A stretch of DNA of 64,000 bases. Origin: Myotis daubentonii (lineage: Eukaryota > Chordata > Mammalia > Chiroptera > Vespertilionidae). Each line of letters starts with the position of its first letter. Position 1 is the stretch's first letter. Positions 51,319 through 63,671 of the stretch are shown piece by piece. The DNA is taken from positions 15,981,715-16,045,714 of the forward strand of contig NC_081844.1 of the NCBI RefSeq assembly GCF_963259705.1, written 5' to 3'. Position numbers and translations under genes: made by a program. Under the pieces are notes generated by a model, which saw nothing but the letters and a program-made list of their open reading frames with translations, did not search any database and was not told the DNA's origin.

Positions 51319-51825
51319 ATAAAAAAAATAAAAAAGATGTTGGGGGTGGGGGAGTCAATTATGGGAGTTGCCAGGCAAAGCAGAGTAAACCAGGGTAGGG
51401 TTGCTGTTAAGCAGACGCAGACGCCTTCTGCACTGATAAGAGTTCTGGAGATAAGATCATCCCCCTCTTCCGGGTATAGTGAGGGAGACACCCTTACAAA
51501 TGAAGGGCTCCCTTACAAGTGTGACTGTTCTTTACAAAAGGTCACTTCTACTTGGTTTTCAGAGCTTTTCACATGTGTGCTGCTCCTTAAATTAACCAGC
51601 CTAAAATAATCCTTGTGCCAAAGAACACATTTTGGGGTGACAAATCCTCTTCCCCTACAGCTCCCAGGCTGCAAACCATACAGCATGCTATTGTACTGAA
51701 CACTGTAAGCAACTGCACTGCAACGTCACGATGCTGCAACAGGAACTTTTCAGCTTATAATCTTAGGGAAGCGTCATATATGCAGTCATGCATTGAATGT
51801 AATGTCGTTATGGGGCATGTGACTG
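50902..51825. mobile_element. MER2-like Tigger MITE split by a SINE
   Basis: The ends CAGTCATGTGCGGCTTAACG and GTTATGGGGCATGTGACTG lie between TA dinucleotides. The element is interrupted by a tRNA SINE at about 51148-51335 and by unrelated sequence up to about 51660. Confidence 0.7.
51148..51335 (+). mobile_element. tRNA SINE, second bat family
   Basis: GCCCTGGCCGGGTTGCTCAG head, body ACCAATGAATGCATAGTTAA, and a (CT)n tract at 51270-51314. It lies inside the MER2-like MITE. Confidence 0.85.
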
Positions 51826-52388
51826 TAACAAGATCAGCACAGGGGTAGTTAATTGGTGTTCCTGTAATAGAGAACCCGAGGATGGAATAGAGGGTACATT
51901 TCAAGATAAATACAAGATTTCCCTGAAACGAAAAGAAAAAACCAGGATCTGAAGATTTAAATAATACATTGTATTCCACAAAAATGTGATGCAGACAGAA
52001 TGCTCAACACAGACAGACAGTTCAGTTAAGCTACTGAACTGTAAGAGACCTTTTCAGGCATCCAGAGGAAACATTTTTTTTTTTGCACCAAAATATTTTA
52101 TTACAAAAATTGTTAAACATACTAAACTTATTTTAAGTGGCAGAAAATTCAGGCTGCCCTCATCTTCCTCACAGCAACATTCAGTGTCACAAGAAAATGC
52201 AACAATGTTTACACAATTCTAAGAGAAAAGAAAATATGAACCACGGATATTATTCTCAACCAACATGAAATGCAGCTAAGTAATACATTTTTAAAAAGGA
52301 GCCCAGGAATGCAGAAACCATGATAAAGATGACTGATGGTAAGCAATAAACCCTTTAAATAAGAAATAATTTAAAAAAAACTATGGGG

Positions 52389-52622
52389 GCCCTGGCTGGT
52401 GTGGCTCAGTTGGTTGAGTGTAGTCCCATGGGCCAAAAGGTCGATGGTTGGCTTCCCAGTCACGGCACATGCCCAGGTTGGGGGCTCACTCCCCAGTTAG
52501 GGTGTGTGCGGGAGGCGGCCGTGCAAAGTTACTCTCTCTCACACCCTAGTTCCCCTCTCTCTCCCTCTCCCTTCTTCTCTCTCTAGAATCAATAAAAACA
52601 TATTTGAAACAATTTTTTAAAA
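52389..52622 (+). mobile_element. Ves SINE
   Basis: GCCCTGGCTGGTGTGGCTCAG head, flanked by AACTATGGGG on both sides. Confidence 0.9.
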
Positions 52623-52835
52623 ACAACTATGGGGATTATGGTTCTAGGAAAGAACCTAAATGTTATAAAAATGGACAATTTAATAATGTAATAAAAACAA
52701 GAGAAGGGAAGAAAGGAAACGAGAAAAAATGTGAAAATAGGAATGTCTTCATTTTTCATGGCAAAGAATCAATCAATAGTGTTTAAAATGGAAACAAGTA
52801 ATTATAGCGATGACTCACAAGGTCTTATTTTTCTT

Positions 52836-53015
52836 AAATATATTTTTATTCATTTTAGAGAGAGAGGAAGGGAGAGGGAGAGAAACACAGAATAGCTGCT
52901 TCATGCCCCCTACTGGGAACCGCGCCTGCAATCAGGGCATGTACCCCAACCAGGAATCAAACCAGTGACCCTCCAGTGAACGGGGCGACACTCAACCAAG
53001 CTACACTGGCCATGG
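52836..53015 (-). mobile_element. Ves SINE, shortened
   Basis: TTTTATTCATTTTAGAGAGAG body; the head AAGCTACACTGGCCATGGC has lost bases. Confidence 0.85.
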
Positions 53016-53213
53016 CACAAGGTCTTTTTTCCCCCCCCTAACCTTAGTGGGGTCTTTGAGGAAATAACCTCTCTTATGAAAAACACATTTCTTTAAAGCT
53101 TAATAATTCCTTTAATTTTGCTATGGTTTTTGTACCTACCTTTCTATATCTGTTTCTGAGTATGCTTGGAAGATTATCTGCTGTAATGTCTACCTAATAT
53201 TAGTGATATTTCT

Positions 53214-53431
53214 TTTTTTTAATATATTTTATTGATTTTTTACAGAGAGGAAGGGAGAGAGACAGAAAGCCAGAAACATCGATGAGAGAGAAACATCGAT
53301 CAGCCGCCTCCTGCACATCTCCCACCGGGGATGTGCCTGCAACCCAAGCACATTCCCTTGACCGGAATCGAACCTGCGACCCTTCAGTCCGCAAGCCGAC
53401 GCTCTATCCACTGAGCCAAACCGGTTTCGGC
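53214..53431 (-). mobile_element. Ves SINE, young
   Basis: Flanked by perfect TAGTGATATTTCT (53201-53213, 53432-53444). Confidence 0.96.
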
Positions 53432-54848
53432 TAGTGATATTTCTGAGTGATGAAATTTTGGAGTGTTTTGGTTAGTATTATTATTATTATTATTTTTTTT
53501 TACCTCAAATCACTGATGTGTCCCAATGGGTGGTGAGGGTATGGCATTATAAAAAACATGGTTGACTATTTTTATAATCAAGGAGGTAGGGAGAATTTTC
53601 TAAATATGGTACAAAACCTAGACATGGGAAAAGCAATAACTAACACAGTTAAAAACAAAAACTGCCAAGTGTTCTACAAAGATTAGTATATTCCCAGTAT
53701 TGCTGGTCAACTAATGATGCAGCCATCGGTGCAAGTCCCAGCTGACCCAGGAGAATCCAGCAGTCTCACAGCTCCAGCCCAGGGCTTGTCACGATCGCCC
53801 TACAGGCTCTCTGGAGTCCAGTTCTTTGAGAAAAACTACCCATCCTGTGGACCTCCACACCCCCCTAATGAGCATGGTCAGGAGGCCACTCTCCTCCCAG
53901 ACAGGCTACAACCCCTCCCAAGCACAGTGCAAATATTACAGCTTAAAAGCCAGGCCAAACAGCCCAGGATTCAATGGGCCCTTTCTCTTCCTGCCTCCTT
54001 TGGCCTCCCACCTAACTGCTCCCCAGCACACCCCAAAAGGACGTGCTCTCTTCTCCCAGGGCCCACCCTCAGAACCTCAGCCTCAAGCTTTGGCCCAGTC
54101 AATGGCCGCCCAGCGTGTGAGATTTCAGGGGCAGCACAGGAGGGCTGCCAGGGGGAGGGGGCAGGGGTGCCTAGAGACAGCAGCTCACTTACTCTCCTCA
54201 TGAAACCTCATGTTGCTGGGAGGGATAGGATGAGAAAACATTAAAAAAAAAAAAATTAGTGGTGACCCAGAAGCAGGGAACAAAATTAGAACCAGCAGCC
54301 TGCTGCTCACTGACCAATATTTACTGAGCTCCCCACTGCGTGTATCAGTGCCCGTGAGAGGGAGGGCAGAGACTGGAGTCAGCCCAGGGCAGCGGCACAG
54401 ACAGCAGGGATGGCTGATTTAGCCACATGCTGAGCCCCAGTGAGGACAGTAGGGGACAGAGGGAGTGCATTTGCCTGGCTGCCCTGTTCCAGCCGGAGCC
54501 TGGGCTTGACAAAGCAAAGAAGTCTTCCAAAACTAACTGCCTGCGCCAGGCAGCCCAGTGAGCAGTAGCCAGCCAAATACCCCACCCACAGCCCTCCCTC
54601 CGCCAGAGGCATGGCGAGAATCACCCTGATTCTCATCATTCATCCATCAACATTTCCCAGACACTCAGTTGCAAAATTCTGACCTGCTGTCCTTGTAAGT
54701 CCACTCCTGTTTGTCAGGCCACGGGGCCCAGCATGTGGCTTAGGAATCTTGGTACTGTGCACATCTACCACTTACATCATCCATTTGAAGCAAACTCCCT
54801 GGCTTGTTATTCAGGGTCAAATTAATAAGCAAAACATATGGTCTAGTC

Positions 54849-55076
54849 CAGCCATGGGCAAACTACAGCCCACGGGCCGGATCCGGCCCGTTTGAAATGA
54901 ATAAAACTAAAAAAAAAAAAAAAAAAAAAAAAAAGACCGTACCCTTTTATATAATGATGTTTACTTTGAATTTATATTAGTTCACACAAACACTCCATCC
55001 ATGCTTTTGTTCCGGCCCTCCAGTCCAGTTTAAGAACCCATTGTGGCCTTCGAGTCAAAAAGTTTGCCCACCCCTG
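54849..55076. mobile_element. hAT-type MITE with poly(A) run
   Basis: Begins CAGCCATGGGCAAACTACAGC and ends AGTTTGCCCACCCCTG, flanked by the perfect 8-bp duplication GTCTAGTC (54841-54848, 55077-55084). It contains an A run at about 54909-54934. Confidence 0.88.
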
Positions 55077-55202
55077 GTCTAGTCGCTAAATCATGAGAGA
55101 GTATGGCAAGTTGTGCAGCCCTGGGTTCAAATGAGGGGCCTGCCACTAACTTACCATGTGACCCCGGCATAATCACACTATGAAACGTCCAACCTCCTAG
55201 GG

Positions 55203-55428
55203 CAGTGGTTGGCAAACTGCGGCTCGGCAAGCCACGGCTCGCGAGCCACATGCGGCTCTTTGGCCCCTTGAGTGTGGCTCTTCCACAAAATACCGACTTC
55301 TGCGCATGGGCCACGAAGTTTCAATCGCACTGTACATGCGCGCCCACACGTGGTATTTTGTGAAAGAGCCACACTCAAGGGGCCAAAGAGCCGCATGTGG
55401 CTTGCGAGCCGCAGTTTGCCAACCACTG
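55203..55428. mobile_element. hAT-type MITE, same family as 49861-50053
   Basis: Begins CAGTGGTTGGCAAACTGCGG and ends GCAGTTTGCCAACCACTG. The 8-bp flanks TCCTAGGG and CCCTAGGG differ by one base. Confidence 0.88.
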
Positions 55429-55890
55429 CCCTAGGGGGGACTCTGATAAAACGGAGCTTAAAGGTACAGCGTACATGTTAGGTCTGTTCCTTTGTCTCCT
55501 GTCCTCCAAGTTCTCAAGCTGATCCCTTCACCTAAACCTGCCTATTTCAGTGGCAGCTCAACTACCCTTTCTCCCAGGAAGCCTTCTTGGCCCCCTCTCT
55601 GAACCCTCTTCTCCAACTACCGTGGACTCCTACTGGCCGCTCTCCTGCAGCGCCCCTCCAGCAGAATGCTGTTCTTTAAAGGCAAGGAGGGCCCTCCCCT
55701 CCCCTTGCTCTTCCCCGACACAGAGGGGCGAGCAGAGAATGTCTGCTGGAAGATGGGAAGCCTGGCTGGATGAGGATCAGGAGCTCAGCACCTCCTCCCA
55801 CCCACAGGGATTCTAACTCTCCGGGGCCCATAGACCAACTTTAACCCTGAAGTCAGTTGTCATGACCCTTATTACTCTTCTTCTCTAGAC

Positions 55891-55959
55891 CAGTGGTTGC
55901 CAACCTTTCCGACCTCTCGGACCACCAGTGATCCGCGGACCACCGGTTGGCGACCACTG
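55891..55959. mobile_element. Very short hAT-type MITE
   Basis: 69 bp between CAGTGGTTGCCAACC and GGTTGGCGACCACTG, with 8-bp flanks CTCTAGAC and CCCTAGAC that differ by one base. Confidence 0.8.
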
Positions 55960-56863
55960 CCCTAGACTAAATAACCTCCATTCCTTCCGTTTCACCTGTA
56001 CTCATTAAACTACTAGTAAAAGCTAGCTACACCTACCAGACTTACAAACTCAGTCCAAGAGTCCATTTGTTTAGCAAACACTCATTGCCCACCAGTTTCA
56101 TACCAGGAATTATGCTGGGCACTGGGGATGTGTAGTACCTGCCCTCGCAGATAAGGGAAAAACAATTCAACAAGTGACTTGCAAGAGCGATGATGACATG
56201 GGCTATGTTTTGATCAGGGTTCAGTTGGGCAATCTGAGCAGGAAGGGGATTTGTATGAGGTATTAAATGGCTTAGGAATCATCAGGAAGGCTGGAGGAAA
56301 CAGACTGAGCTTCCAGGAGCTCCTCCCAAAACTCAGTGCAGAGCCGGGCTGCCAGGGAGCGGGGGCCCTGCCACCATCAGGTATGGTACAAAAAAGCGGC
56401 CCGCATAGAATTATGCTGCCCCTGCCGTGATCCACACCAGCAAAATGGATGTCCCAGAGCCCATCGGGAGGAAGGGGATGGCCACACATTTAAGACTGGG
56501 TCAAGTGCAGGCAACTGGCAGAGTCACACGTGAATTTTAGTGCAAAGATGTCTGGAAAGTACAGTTTTTGATTCTCTACTTCTAGTGGGCTGGACTAAAA
56601 TGCCTTATCCCAAGTAGCATACTTGGTAGTGAAAGGAGGCACTATTCATAAACACGCCAGGACAACAGGAGTGAGCCACACGGTTTTCTTCATGGAGGTG
56701 CCTGTGAGCAAGCCCACCCACACCACCCACCACGGATCACGATGAGGCGGAGTGCAGGAAGCTACAGAGAACACAGTGGGGCGGGCAAACCTAGTGTCAG
56801 GGGTCAGGGAATGCTTGGAAACATTATTTCAGCAGAGACCCGAAGGGCGGTAAAAGTGAGCCA

Positions 56864-56898
56864 GGTGAAGGTGAAGGTGAGGGTGAAGGTGAAGGTGG
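56864..56898. repeat. (GGTGAA)n short repeat
   Basis: About five hexamer units, one changed to GGTGAG. Confidence 0.85.
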
Positions 56899-57954
56899 TG
56901 GAACCAACGGCCCAGAGAGACGCAGCTGCATTTGGAAAGACCTGTGAACACACACATCTGAGAACTTAAGAGTCCAGTGTGGCAGGCAGACTCAGAGGAT
57001 GCGGTAGGCACCAGGGCAGGGAAGGACCTGTTATTGGCAAGGTGCTGGACTTCGTCTGGAGGGCAGTGGGATCATTTTCAGTAGAGATATGGTCAGATTT
57101 GAGGTTTTGGCATGTCCATGTGGCTGCAGTGTGGAGAATGGCCTTGAGGTGGGTGAGCACAGAAGCCAGAATCCAAGTAGCAGGCTCTCTGGTGTCCAGA
57201 TGGGAGCACGCAGCACGCAGCATGCAGCACGCAGCGTGGTCTAAAGAGCCAGGCTTCGTTCTCCAGCTTCAATGCAGCCCGGGGCCTCCCCTGCTTTTGG
57301 GGCTGCTGGCCTCACCGGTTCCCACTAAGGAACTGAATAGGCTCCTGTCGTGGCCACGAGTAGAGAAACAAGCCCCTTCACTGTCCTCATCACCCAGAGC
57401 ATCAGGGTGAGTGTGAGAGGACCGACCACCCCCAGCGTCTCCTGAATCAGCCCGAGCCTCGTCTGGCTCCAGTCTCTTTCTGTAGCAGGAGAGCCATTCA
57501 TAAATGCCAACTCCAACGCCTTGGCAGCAACACCCTGGGGGCAGAATCTGCCACCAAGGGCTTCTCACAAGAAGTCTCTCTATGATCCCTTCTTCCCGGA
57601 AAGGGGCAGAAGAATGCTCTGAGCCGAGCCCCAGGCTCCCCCCGGGAGGTGAGGCAGGCGCTTCCTACATGAGCCTTGATAAGACAGCACAGCAGGCAGA
57701 GGCACGCTCCGGTTCCCTGGAACAGTGAACCTCCCTCCAACAAGAGCCAGGCCCCAGGGCCGTTCCACTGATCTGCCTGCCCCGGCAGCGCGCCCCCCCC
57801 CCCACCTTGCCTGCCTCAGTGCCGCTGTGCTCCACTGCCTCCACCTTTACAACCCTCCCATCCTGAAGCCCCCACTCCTCCTCAAAGACTCTGACCACAC
57901 CAGCCTCTACAGCAGAGACGCTGACTCCTGTGTCATCGTTTCTCTAAGGAAAGT

Positions 57955-58095
57955 GGTTCTCAAAGTGTGGTCCCTGGACCAGCAGCATCACCACCACCTG
58001 GGAACTGGGAAGTGCACATTCTCAGCCCCACCCAAACCTGCTGAATCAGAAACTGTCTTAAAAAGCCCTCCAGGTGACCACGATATACACTACTC
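57955..58095 (+). mobile_element. MER5-like hAT-Charlie remnant
   Basis: GTGGTTCTCAAAGTGTGGTC, CAGCATCACCACCACCTGGG and CAAACCTGCTGAATCAGAA are MER5A landmarks. Confidence 0.7.
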
Positions 58096-59213
58096 TTGGG
58101 AAGATCAAGAGCTCTCCTTAGATCTCCAGGTTTCTTCACCAAAGCGGGCCAGAGCCACTGCTGCCAGGGGTGGCTCCTTCCGACCCAGCACTCAGCCTCT
58201 GTGCAGTTACTGCCACAGGCGCATGGCCAGGGCCCCCAGTAGAATGGCATAGGCTGTACCTTGGATTTCTCAATGACCATAAACATTATCAGCAAAGCAA
58301 TGAATGAGCCCTCCTCCCATGAGAAAGAGGGTTACTGGTAAAAAGAAAGAAAACCCCCCGATTTCCAAATTGAAGTGAGAAAAGGGGTAGGAAAGGGAGG
58401 GAAATTGAGCAATGGCATTCCTGAATCATAATTCCCCCATTTTCCCGCCTCCTGCCCAAACTTCCCAAATGGCCCAAGGTCTCTGGCAGTTACCATCTGA
58501 TTATTGGGGAGAAAGGCCTTCCCACTGTGGGCCTCTGTAAGTGACCAGAGCGCCCCTCTTGCTAAGATTCCCGAGAAACCACTAGAGCCGGCTGCCTCGT
58601 GCTACTCGTTCCCACTCTGTCACATCCCCTCCAACCCACCCCACCCCACTTGGATCAAAGCACTCGTCAGCTACACTCCTCTGTGATGTATGTGAAATAC
58701 ATACATCATAAAATAAATGTATCACTCCCCTTCACCCAACAGCAAAGATTACTTCCTCTGCCTGGCAGCCAAGGGTCCCTCCAACTAGGCTCCTACCACC
58801 TTTCCCCCTCACCTGTCATCCTCTCTCGCCTGGAATCCTGGGCTCCATCCAAAATGCCCCACTCCTGCCCCTCCCATCTCCACGCCCACCCACAGGACTA
58901 GAAGTCTGATGAACATCTGTTAGAAACATCTGTCCGAAACATCTGCACGTGTTCCGGGCACTCTCTCCACAAGTGTGAAGGGCCTGGATGTAAAAGAAGG
59001 ATGGACTACCTTCAAATCCTCCCTCCCTGCCACACGTCCCGGCCCCTGGGGAACATTCTCATCTTCCTCTGAACCCTGCCCCTCCGTCTCAATGGCATGC
59101 TGTCTTAGAAAGACAGTGCTAACTTTCAGTTAACGCCCTTGTTGTTTCACTAACAATCCTAGAAGGCTGGTAAGATCTGAATAAGTACTTGCCACATGAA
59201 TATGTAAATGCAA

Positions 59214-59390
59214 AGGCATAAAGAGTAGCTCAACTGGTTAGAGCAGCTCAGTTGGTTAAAGCCTCGTCCCAATACCCCAACTTTGCAGTTCAATCACCGA
59301 TCAGGGCACATAAGTGGAATAACAAATCAATGTTTCTTACTCCCCTTCCTCTCTCTCTCTCTCTCTCTCAAATCAATCAATAAGAAAATT
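59214..59390 (+). mobile_element. tRNA SINE, second bat family, decayed
   Basis: Two partial heads (GCTCAACTGGTTAGAGC, GCTCAGTTGGTTAAAGC), then ATAAGTGGAATAACAAATCA and a (CT)n tract. Confidence 0.7.
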
Positions 59391-60195
59391 AAAACAGATA
59401 TGCCCTCACCTTCTCTACAGACTACAGAATGGCTGGGATAGACGTCACTGAAGAAGCAGTATTTAGGGCCCTGGGGTCTTCTCAAAGCTCCTCCTGTCCA
59501 AGGTGCAAAGGAGAGCATGACAACCCGACCCTGTGCCCTCCTGGTCCTTCCGTGGCTGCCAGGGCATCAGCTCCGGAGAGGCTGTCCAGGGCAATCACAG
59601 ATGGCGTCCAGAGCAAAGGCAGCGGGTTTCTGGCTCCAGTCACGTTTGGATACAGAACAGGGCCAGAGAAAGACCCACATAGGCAGTTAGTTACCCTGCC
59701 TCAGGCTAAACTACCCCATGTGGGCTGTGAGTGGGTACAGCGCAGTCTCAGACAATATGGTGCAAAAGCAGCAACTTCCCGAACAACACAACACCTTGTG
59801 CCCATATTTCCATTTGCAATTCCACTCCCCTACCTCCTACAAACTGCTGTCTATTAAAAAGGGATCAACATTCCCGCCAGACTTAAAGGCTTACGACCTC
59901 TCTGGTTAACCCCAAACCCAAGGGCAATCGTATTGCCACCTGAGAAGGGTTTCTGATTTTCCCTTGCAACTCAGACATGCTCTGGGTGACTTTGTTTGGG
60001 TGACTTTCAACCTCAGAGGGAGAGGAGAAAAAGAGAGAGATGGACATGGGAATTCTTAGGGCAGCACTTTTCACTAAAACAAAAACCTTGAAGGTAACCC
60101 AAAAGCCCAACAGCAGGAGAGTGGGTGAGTAAACAAACCCATCCTCACAACAGAAGCATATACAACAGAGGACAGACTACAGTGTCCTTAACACC

Positions 60196-60291
60196 GAGTG
60201 CTACTCATTCTTCGTGACCTCTCCCCTCCAGAAAGAGGTCACTGAGTGCTACTCATTCTTCATGACCTCTCCCCTCCAGGAAGATCTGGAA
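60196..60291. repeat. 48-bp tandem duplication
   Basis: GAGTGCTACTCATTCTTC occurs at 60196 and 60244. The copies differ by few bases (CGTGACC against CATGACC). Confidence 0.93.
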
Positions 60292-60469
60292 GGAACTTCT
60301 GTACCCTCCCTGAGGACCAGAGTCCATTCCAGTTTTCCTTGTAAAGTCAACACACCACAGGGCATGTGAAGGGAGGCAATGCTGAAATTCTAGTTGAAAT
60401 AAAATCTCTTAACCAGTCTTCCAGCTTCCACTGGGCACCTGTCCCTATACTGTCAGAGTTCGTTCGTCG

Positions 60470-60609
60470 TCCCGCCCTCCCCCCCCTCCTCCTGCACGCC
60501 CCACTGGGGATCGAGCTCACAACCCAGACATGTGCCCTGACCGGGAATTGAACAGTGACCTCCTGGTTCATAGGTCGATGCTCAACCTCTGAGCCACACT
60601 GGTTGGGCC
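60470..60609 (-). mobile_element. Ves SINE, head only
   Basis: CCTCCTGCACGCCCCACTGG through the head TGAGCCACACTGGTTGGGC. The body and tail are missing. Confidence 0.8.
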
Positions 60610-60694
60610 TTTCTCTCTTTTAAGTATAACAGATACCCATGTAAAGTACCCAAATCTTAAGTGTAATGCTCAACGAAAGAGTCATCCTTTTAAA

Positions 60695-61165
60695 GATAAA
60701 TTTGATCACAGCACTTTCTTTGCTTTAAACCTGCCAATGACTTCCCAGTATAAGTGTTATAAAATCTAACTCCCTATTTCTGGCCTATAAATCACTGTGT
60801 CAACTAGTCCTTGCTGACTCCACTGACCTTTATTATTAAGCCCTCTTCTCACTGGGATCCAGCCATCCTGCCCTGCCCTCTTTCTCTCCCTTTAACACAT
60901 CAAGTGCATTCTGAACTCAGGGCCTTTGCACTTGCTGTTCCCTCTAACTTAAATGCTCTTCCCTTAGATCTTCATATCATGTCTCAATTCAAATGTCACC
61001 TCCTCAAAGTGGAGGGCCACCTGGTCAAAGAAAGGGGGGGGGGGGGCTACTCACAGTCATTCAGAACTCCAACACTCTGTTTTATTGTCTTCTCAGCCTA
61101 TTATCGCCACCTATAATAGTCTTTTTGTTGTTGTTTACATATTTAATATCCTCCTAATAGCCTCC
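60695..61165 (+). mobile_element. L2-like LINE fragment
   Basis: CAGGGCCTTTGCACTTGCTG, CTTCCCTTAGATCTTCATAT and AAATGTCACCTCCTCAAAG are L2 3'-end landmarks. A G run lies at 61034-61046. Confidence 0.65.
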
Positions 61166-63031
61166 ACAGTGGAGACTTGGCCTATTTTCCCTCCTGCAGA
61201 GCCTGGAGGAGTGAGTGCCTAGTAGGGAGCCTGCCCAAATGAATGAGTGTGTTAATTCCCCTGCCCACCTGTCAGTTTAGAATTTTTTTGTGCTTTGGTC
61301 TCTACCCCCAGTTGAACTACAGGCATCCTCAGAGGAAGGACACCCCTTCTCCTGCAGCTTCAATATAACTGAAGTTGGAGTACAAAACATAAGGTAAAAA
61401 AATTAAAGAAAAACTTAAGGGGATCCAGGAGGAAGGTGGTGGGAGAGGCGGGCACAGGCAGGCAGCCTCCCTTCCCCACAACCCTGAACACCAGTGTGTG
61501 GAGAACAGGCAACCATCTGATAATCCTCCCAAAAAGAACACATTAACTCTCCCCGCAGCAGCGGCAGAAAAGCAAAGGCAACCCCGCAAGTACAGGCTGT
61601 TTCTAGAATTTCTCAGCTGCTCATGGAAATTCTGAGTCTTGGTCCCGCTGAACACAGCCTCTCTCAACGTGCCAACTACACACATCCCGAAACGCCGGGG
61701 GAGGGGCTCAGCCGCTGCGGGAGGAAGTGGTGTGGGAAGTGCCAAGGTCACCGGCACAATCTGGGCAACAGAGCTGTGCACACGCCATCGTTTACCCAGG
61801 GCCAAGGCCTCTGCCGCGGGAGGTACCCCGCACAGTGTCTGCTGGACGTCAGGAGGCGGCCAACAAAAGAGGAGCAGAATCTCTGTTCCTGCGCCTGTCA
61901 GGTGACCACCAAGGTCACCTGGCGAGTGGCTGGAGCCTGGGGGGTGGGTGACTTGGTACTTGCTGCACCTTTCTGGGAAAGCCAATGAGAACGGCTGTGG
62001 CTTGCTGCCCCTGGAAACTACCCAGGGACCTGATCTCCTGGGAACCTGCTGGGCCTCTCATATGGAAAGTCTCCAACATGAGGGAAATGGTCAGCACTGA
62101 AATACATATACACCCATCAGTGTCACCCGGTCCTGGGATGGCAAAGCGTGGGACCCACCATCCGTGCGTGAGCAGGGGAAAGGACAGGGACAGGACGGGA
62201 TGCCAGGGCTGACCACCTCTGGCTCACGTGCTGGGAGGAAAAGCAAGGCCGGCTCCTGAAGGCCAGCATAGCTCCACTGTGTGCAGAAAGGGAGAGTCCA
62301 CAGGGGCGCTGGCCCGGAGCCCTCTGGTTTCCAGGAAAGAGTGCCGACAGTACAGCCTGCTCCCTGCGATTCACAGGACTCTCTTGACTCACAGGACACA
62401 CACATATACCACCCTCTTTTTCTCACACAAGCCAACTTTTCAGGCTTCCAGTAAAAGACACAAGGAAAAAACTGTGGTTTGGGCCTGTCCTCCCCCCCTT
62501 CCTTGGGGAGGACAGCCCAGCAATTTGGGGGGTGCTGGGTGGGGAGTGGTGGTGGTGGAGGCCTTCAGTGAGCTGGCTGCCTCCCCGGCCCTGCCCCTAC
62601 CCCTACCAGTCAGCAGGGCACAGGGAAAGCCCTAAGCGCTAAAGGGGATCTTACCAGAAGAAAAGAATCAGTGAGATCAGGAGCAAGTTAGCTGGGGACA
62701 GTCTCTGGCCTCAAGACAGCAGTCAACAAACATTTACTAAGAACTTACTATACAATTCGCTAAACTATCCTTCTGGAGATTCAATAATTTAATAATCCTA
62801 CTATCTGTGTGTAAGTGTGGTGGGCAGACGGACATGAGCAGAGCAAGGACGATGGGCCAGGTACAGGGTGACTTTTCCTCCCCTGGCACGCAGCTGGTCA
62901 TTTGGTTTGGACCCCCTGATGTTTCCTCCCTAGAGATAACATCTAGGCCTCAGTTGTATTTCAGCTCCAAGCCCAGAAAAGCAACAAAACCAGACCAGTG
63001 GACTGCATGGATGATCTGCATTATATAATGA

Positions 63032-63671
63032 CTAGGGGCCCAGTGCACGAAATTCGTGCACTGGGTGTGTGTGGGGGGGGGAGTGTCCCTCAGCCCAGCC
63101 TGCCCCCTTTCACATACTGGGAGCCCTCAGGCGTTGACCCCTATCACCCTCCAATCACAGGATCGGCCCCTTGCCCAGGCCTGACGCCTCTGGCCTAGGC
63201 GTCCGGCCCGGGCAGCGGGGACCCGCAGCTGCAGTGGCCCCGGGATCGTGGGCTTCGCTTTAGGCCCAGGCAAGGGGCCCCTAGCTCCTGGGACTGCCAG
63301 CTTCGACCGTGTCCAGCTCCCATCGCTGGCTCCACCCCTACTTCCTGCTATCACTGGCCAGGGCGGAAAAGGCACCTGATTCTCCGATCATGGCTGGGGG
63401 GCAGGGCAAAGGCGGCCCCAGGGCCGCCTTTGCCCTGCCCCCCAGCTCTTAGCTCCCCCCTGGGTTTCCGATCACTGTCAGTGGCAGGGGGCTTCTTCCT
63501 GCTTTCCCTTTCGCCTCCCTGCATTGTGCCTACATATGCAAATTAACCGCCATCTTGTTGGCAGTTAACTGCCAATCTTAGTTGGCAGTTAATTTGCATA
63601 TAGCCCTGATTAGCCAATGAAAAGGGTATCGTCGTACGCCAATTACCATTTTTCTCTTTTATTAGTGTTGA
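63032..63671 (-). mobile_element. HeliBat Helitron inserted in an LTR
   Basis: Starts CTAGGGGCCCAGTGCACG and ends CTCTTTTATTAGTGTTGA. LTR sequence continues on both sides, so the Helitron is younger than the LTR. The interior holds a 52-bp near-perfect hairpin. Confidence 0.9.
63394..63445. repeat. Perfect 25-bp inverted repeat with 2-nt loop
   Basis: Left arm 63394-63418 (CTGGGGGGCAGGGCAAAGGC...) and right arm 63421-63445 are exact reverse complements around CA. It lies in the interior of the Helitron at 63032-63671. Confidence 0.95.

Noticed and set aside
61620..61770. Alternative CpG promoter of SLC39A14
   Set aside because: Only a mild local rise in CpG over about 150 bp, no matching exon or donor that I could support.
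61329..61985. 218-codon minus-strand ORF in SLC39A14 intron 1
   Set aside because: No recognisable domain and no splice or promoter context. The opposite strand is equally open.
44586..62815. A full provirus between the two LTRs
   Set aside because: No retroviral gene remnants; the interval contains MIR, L2, SINEs and MITEs of ordinary intron type.
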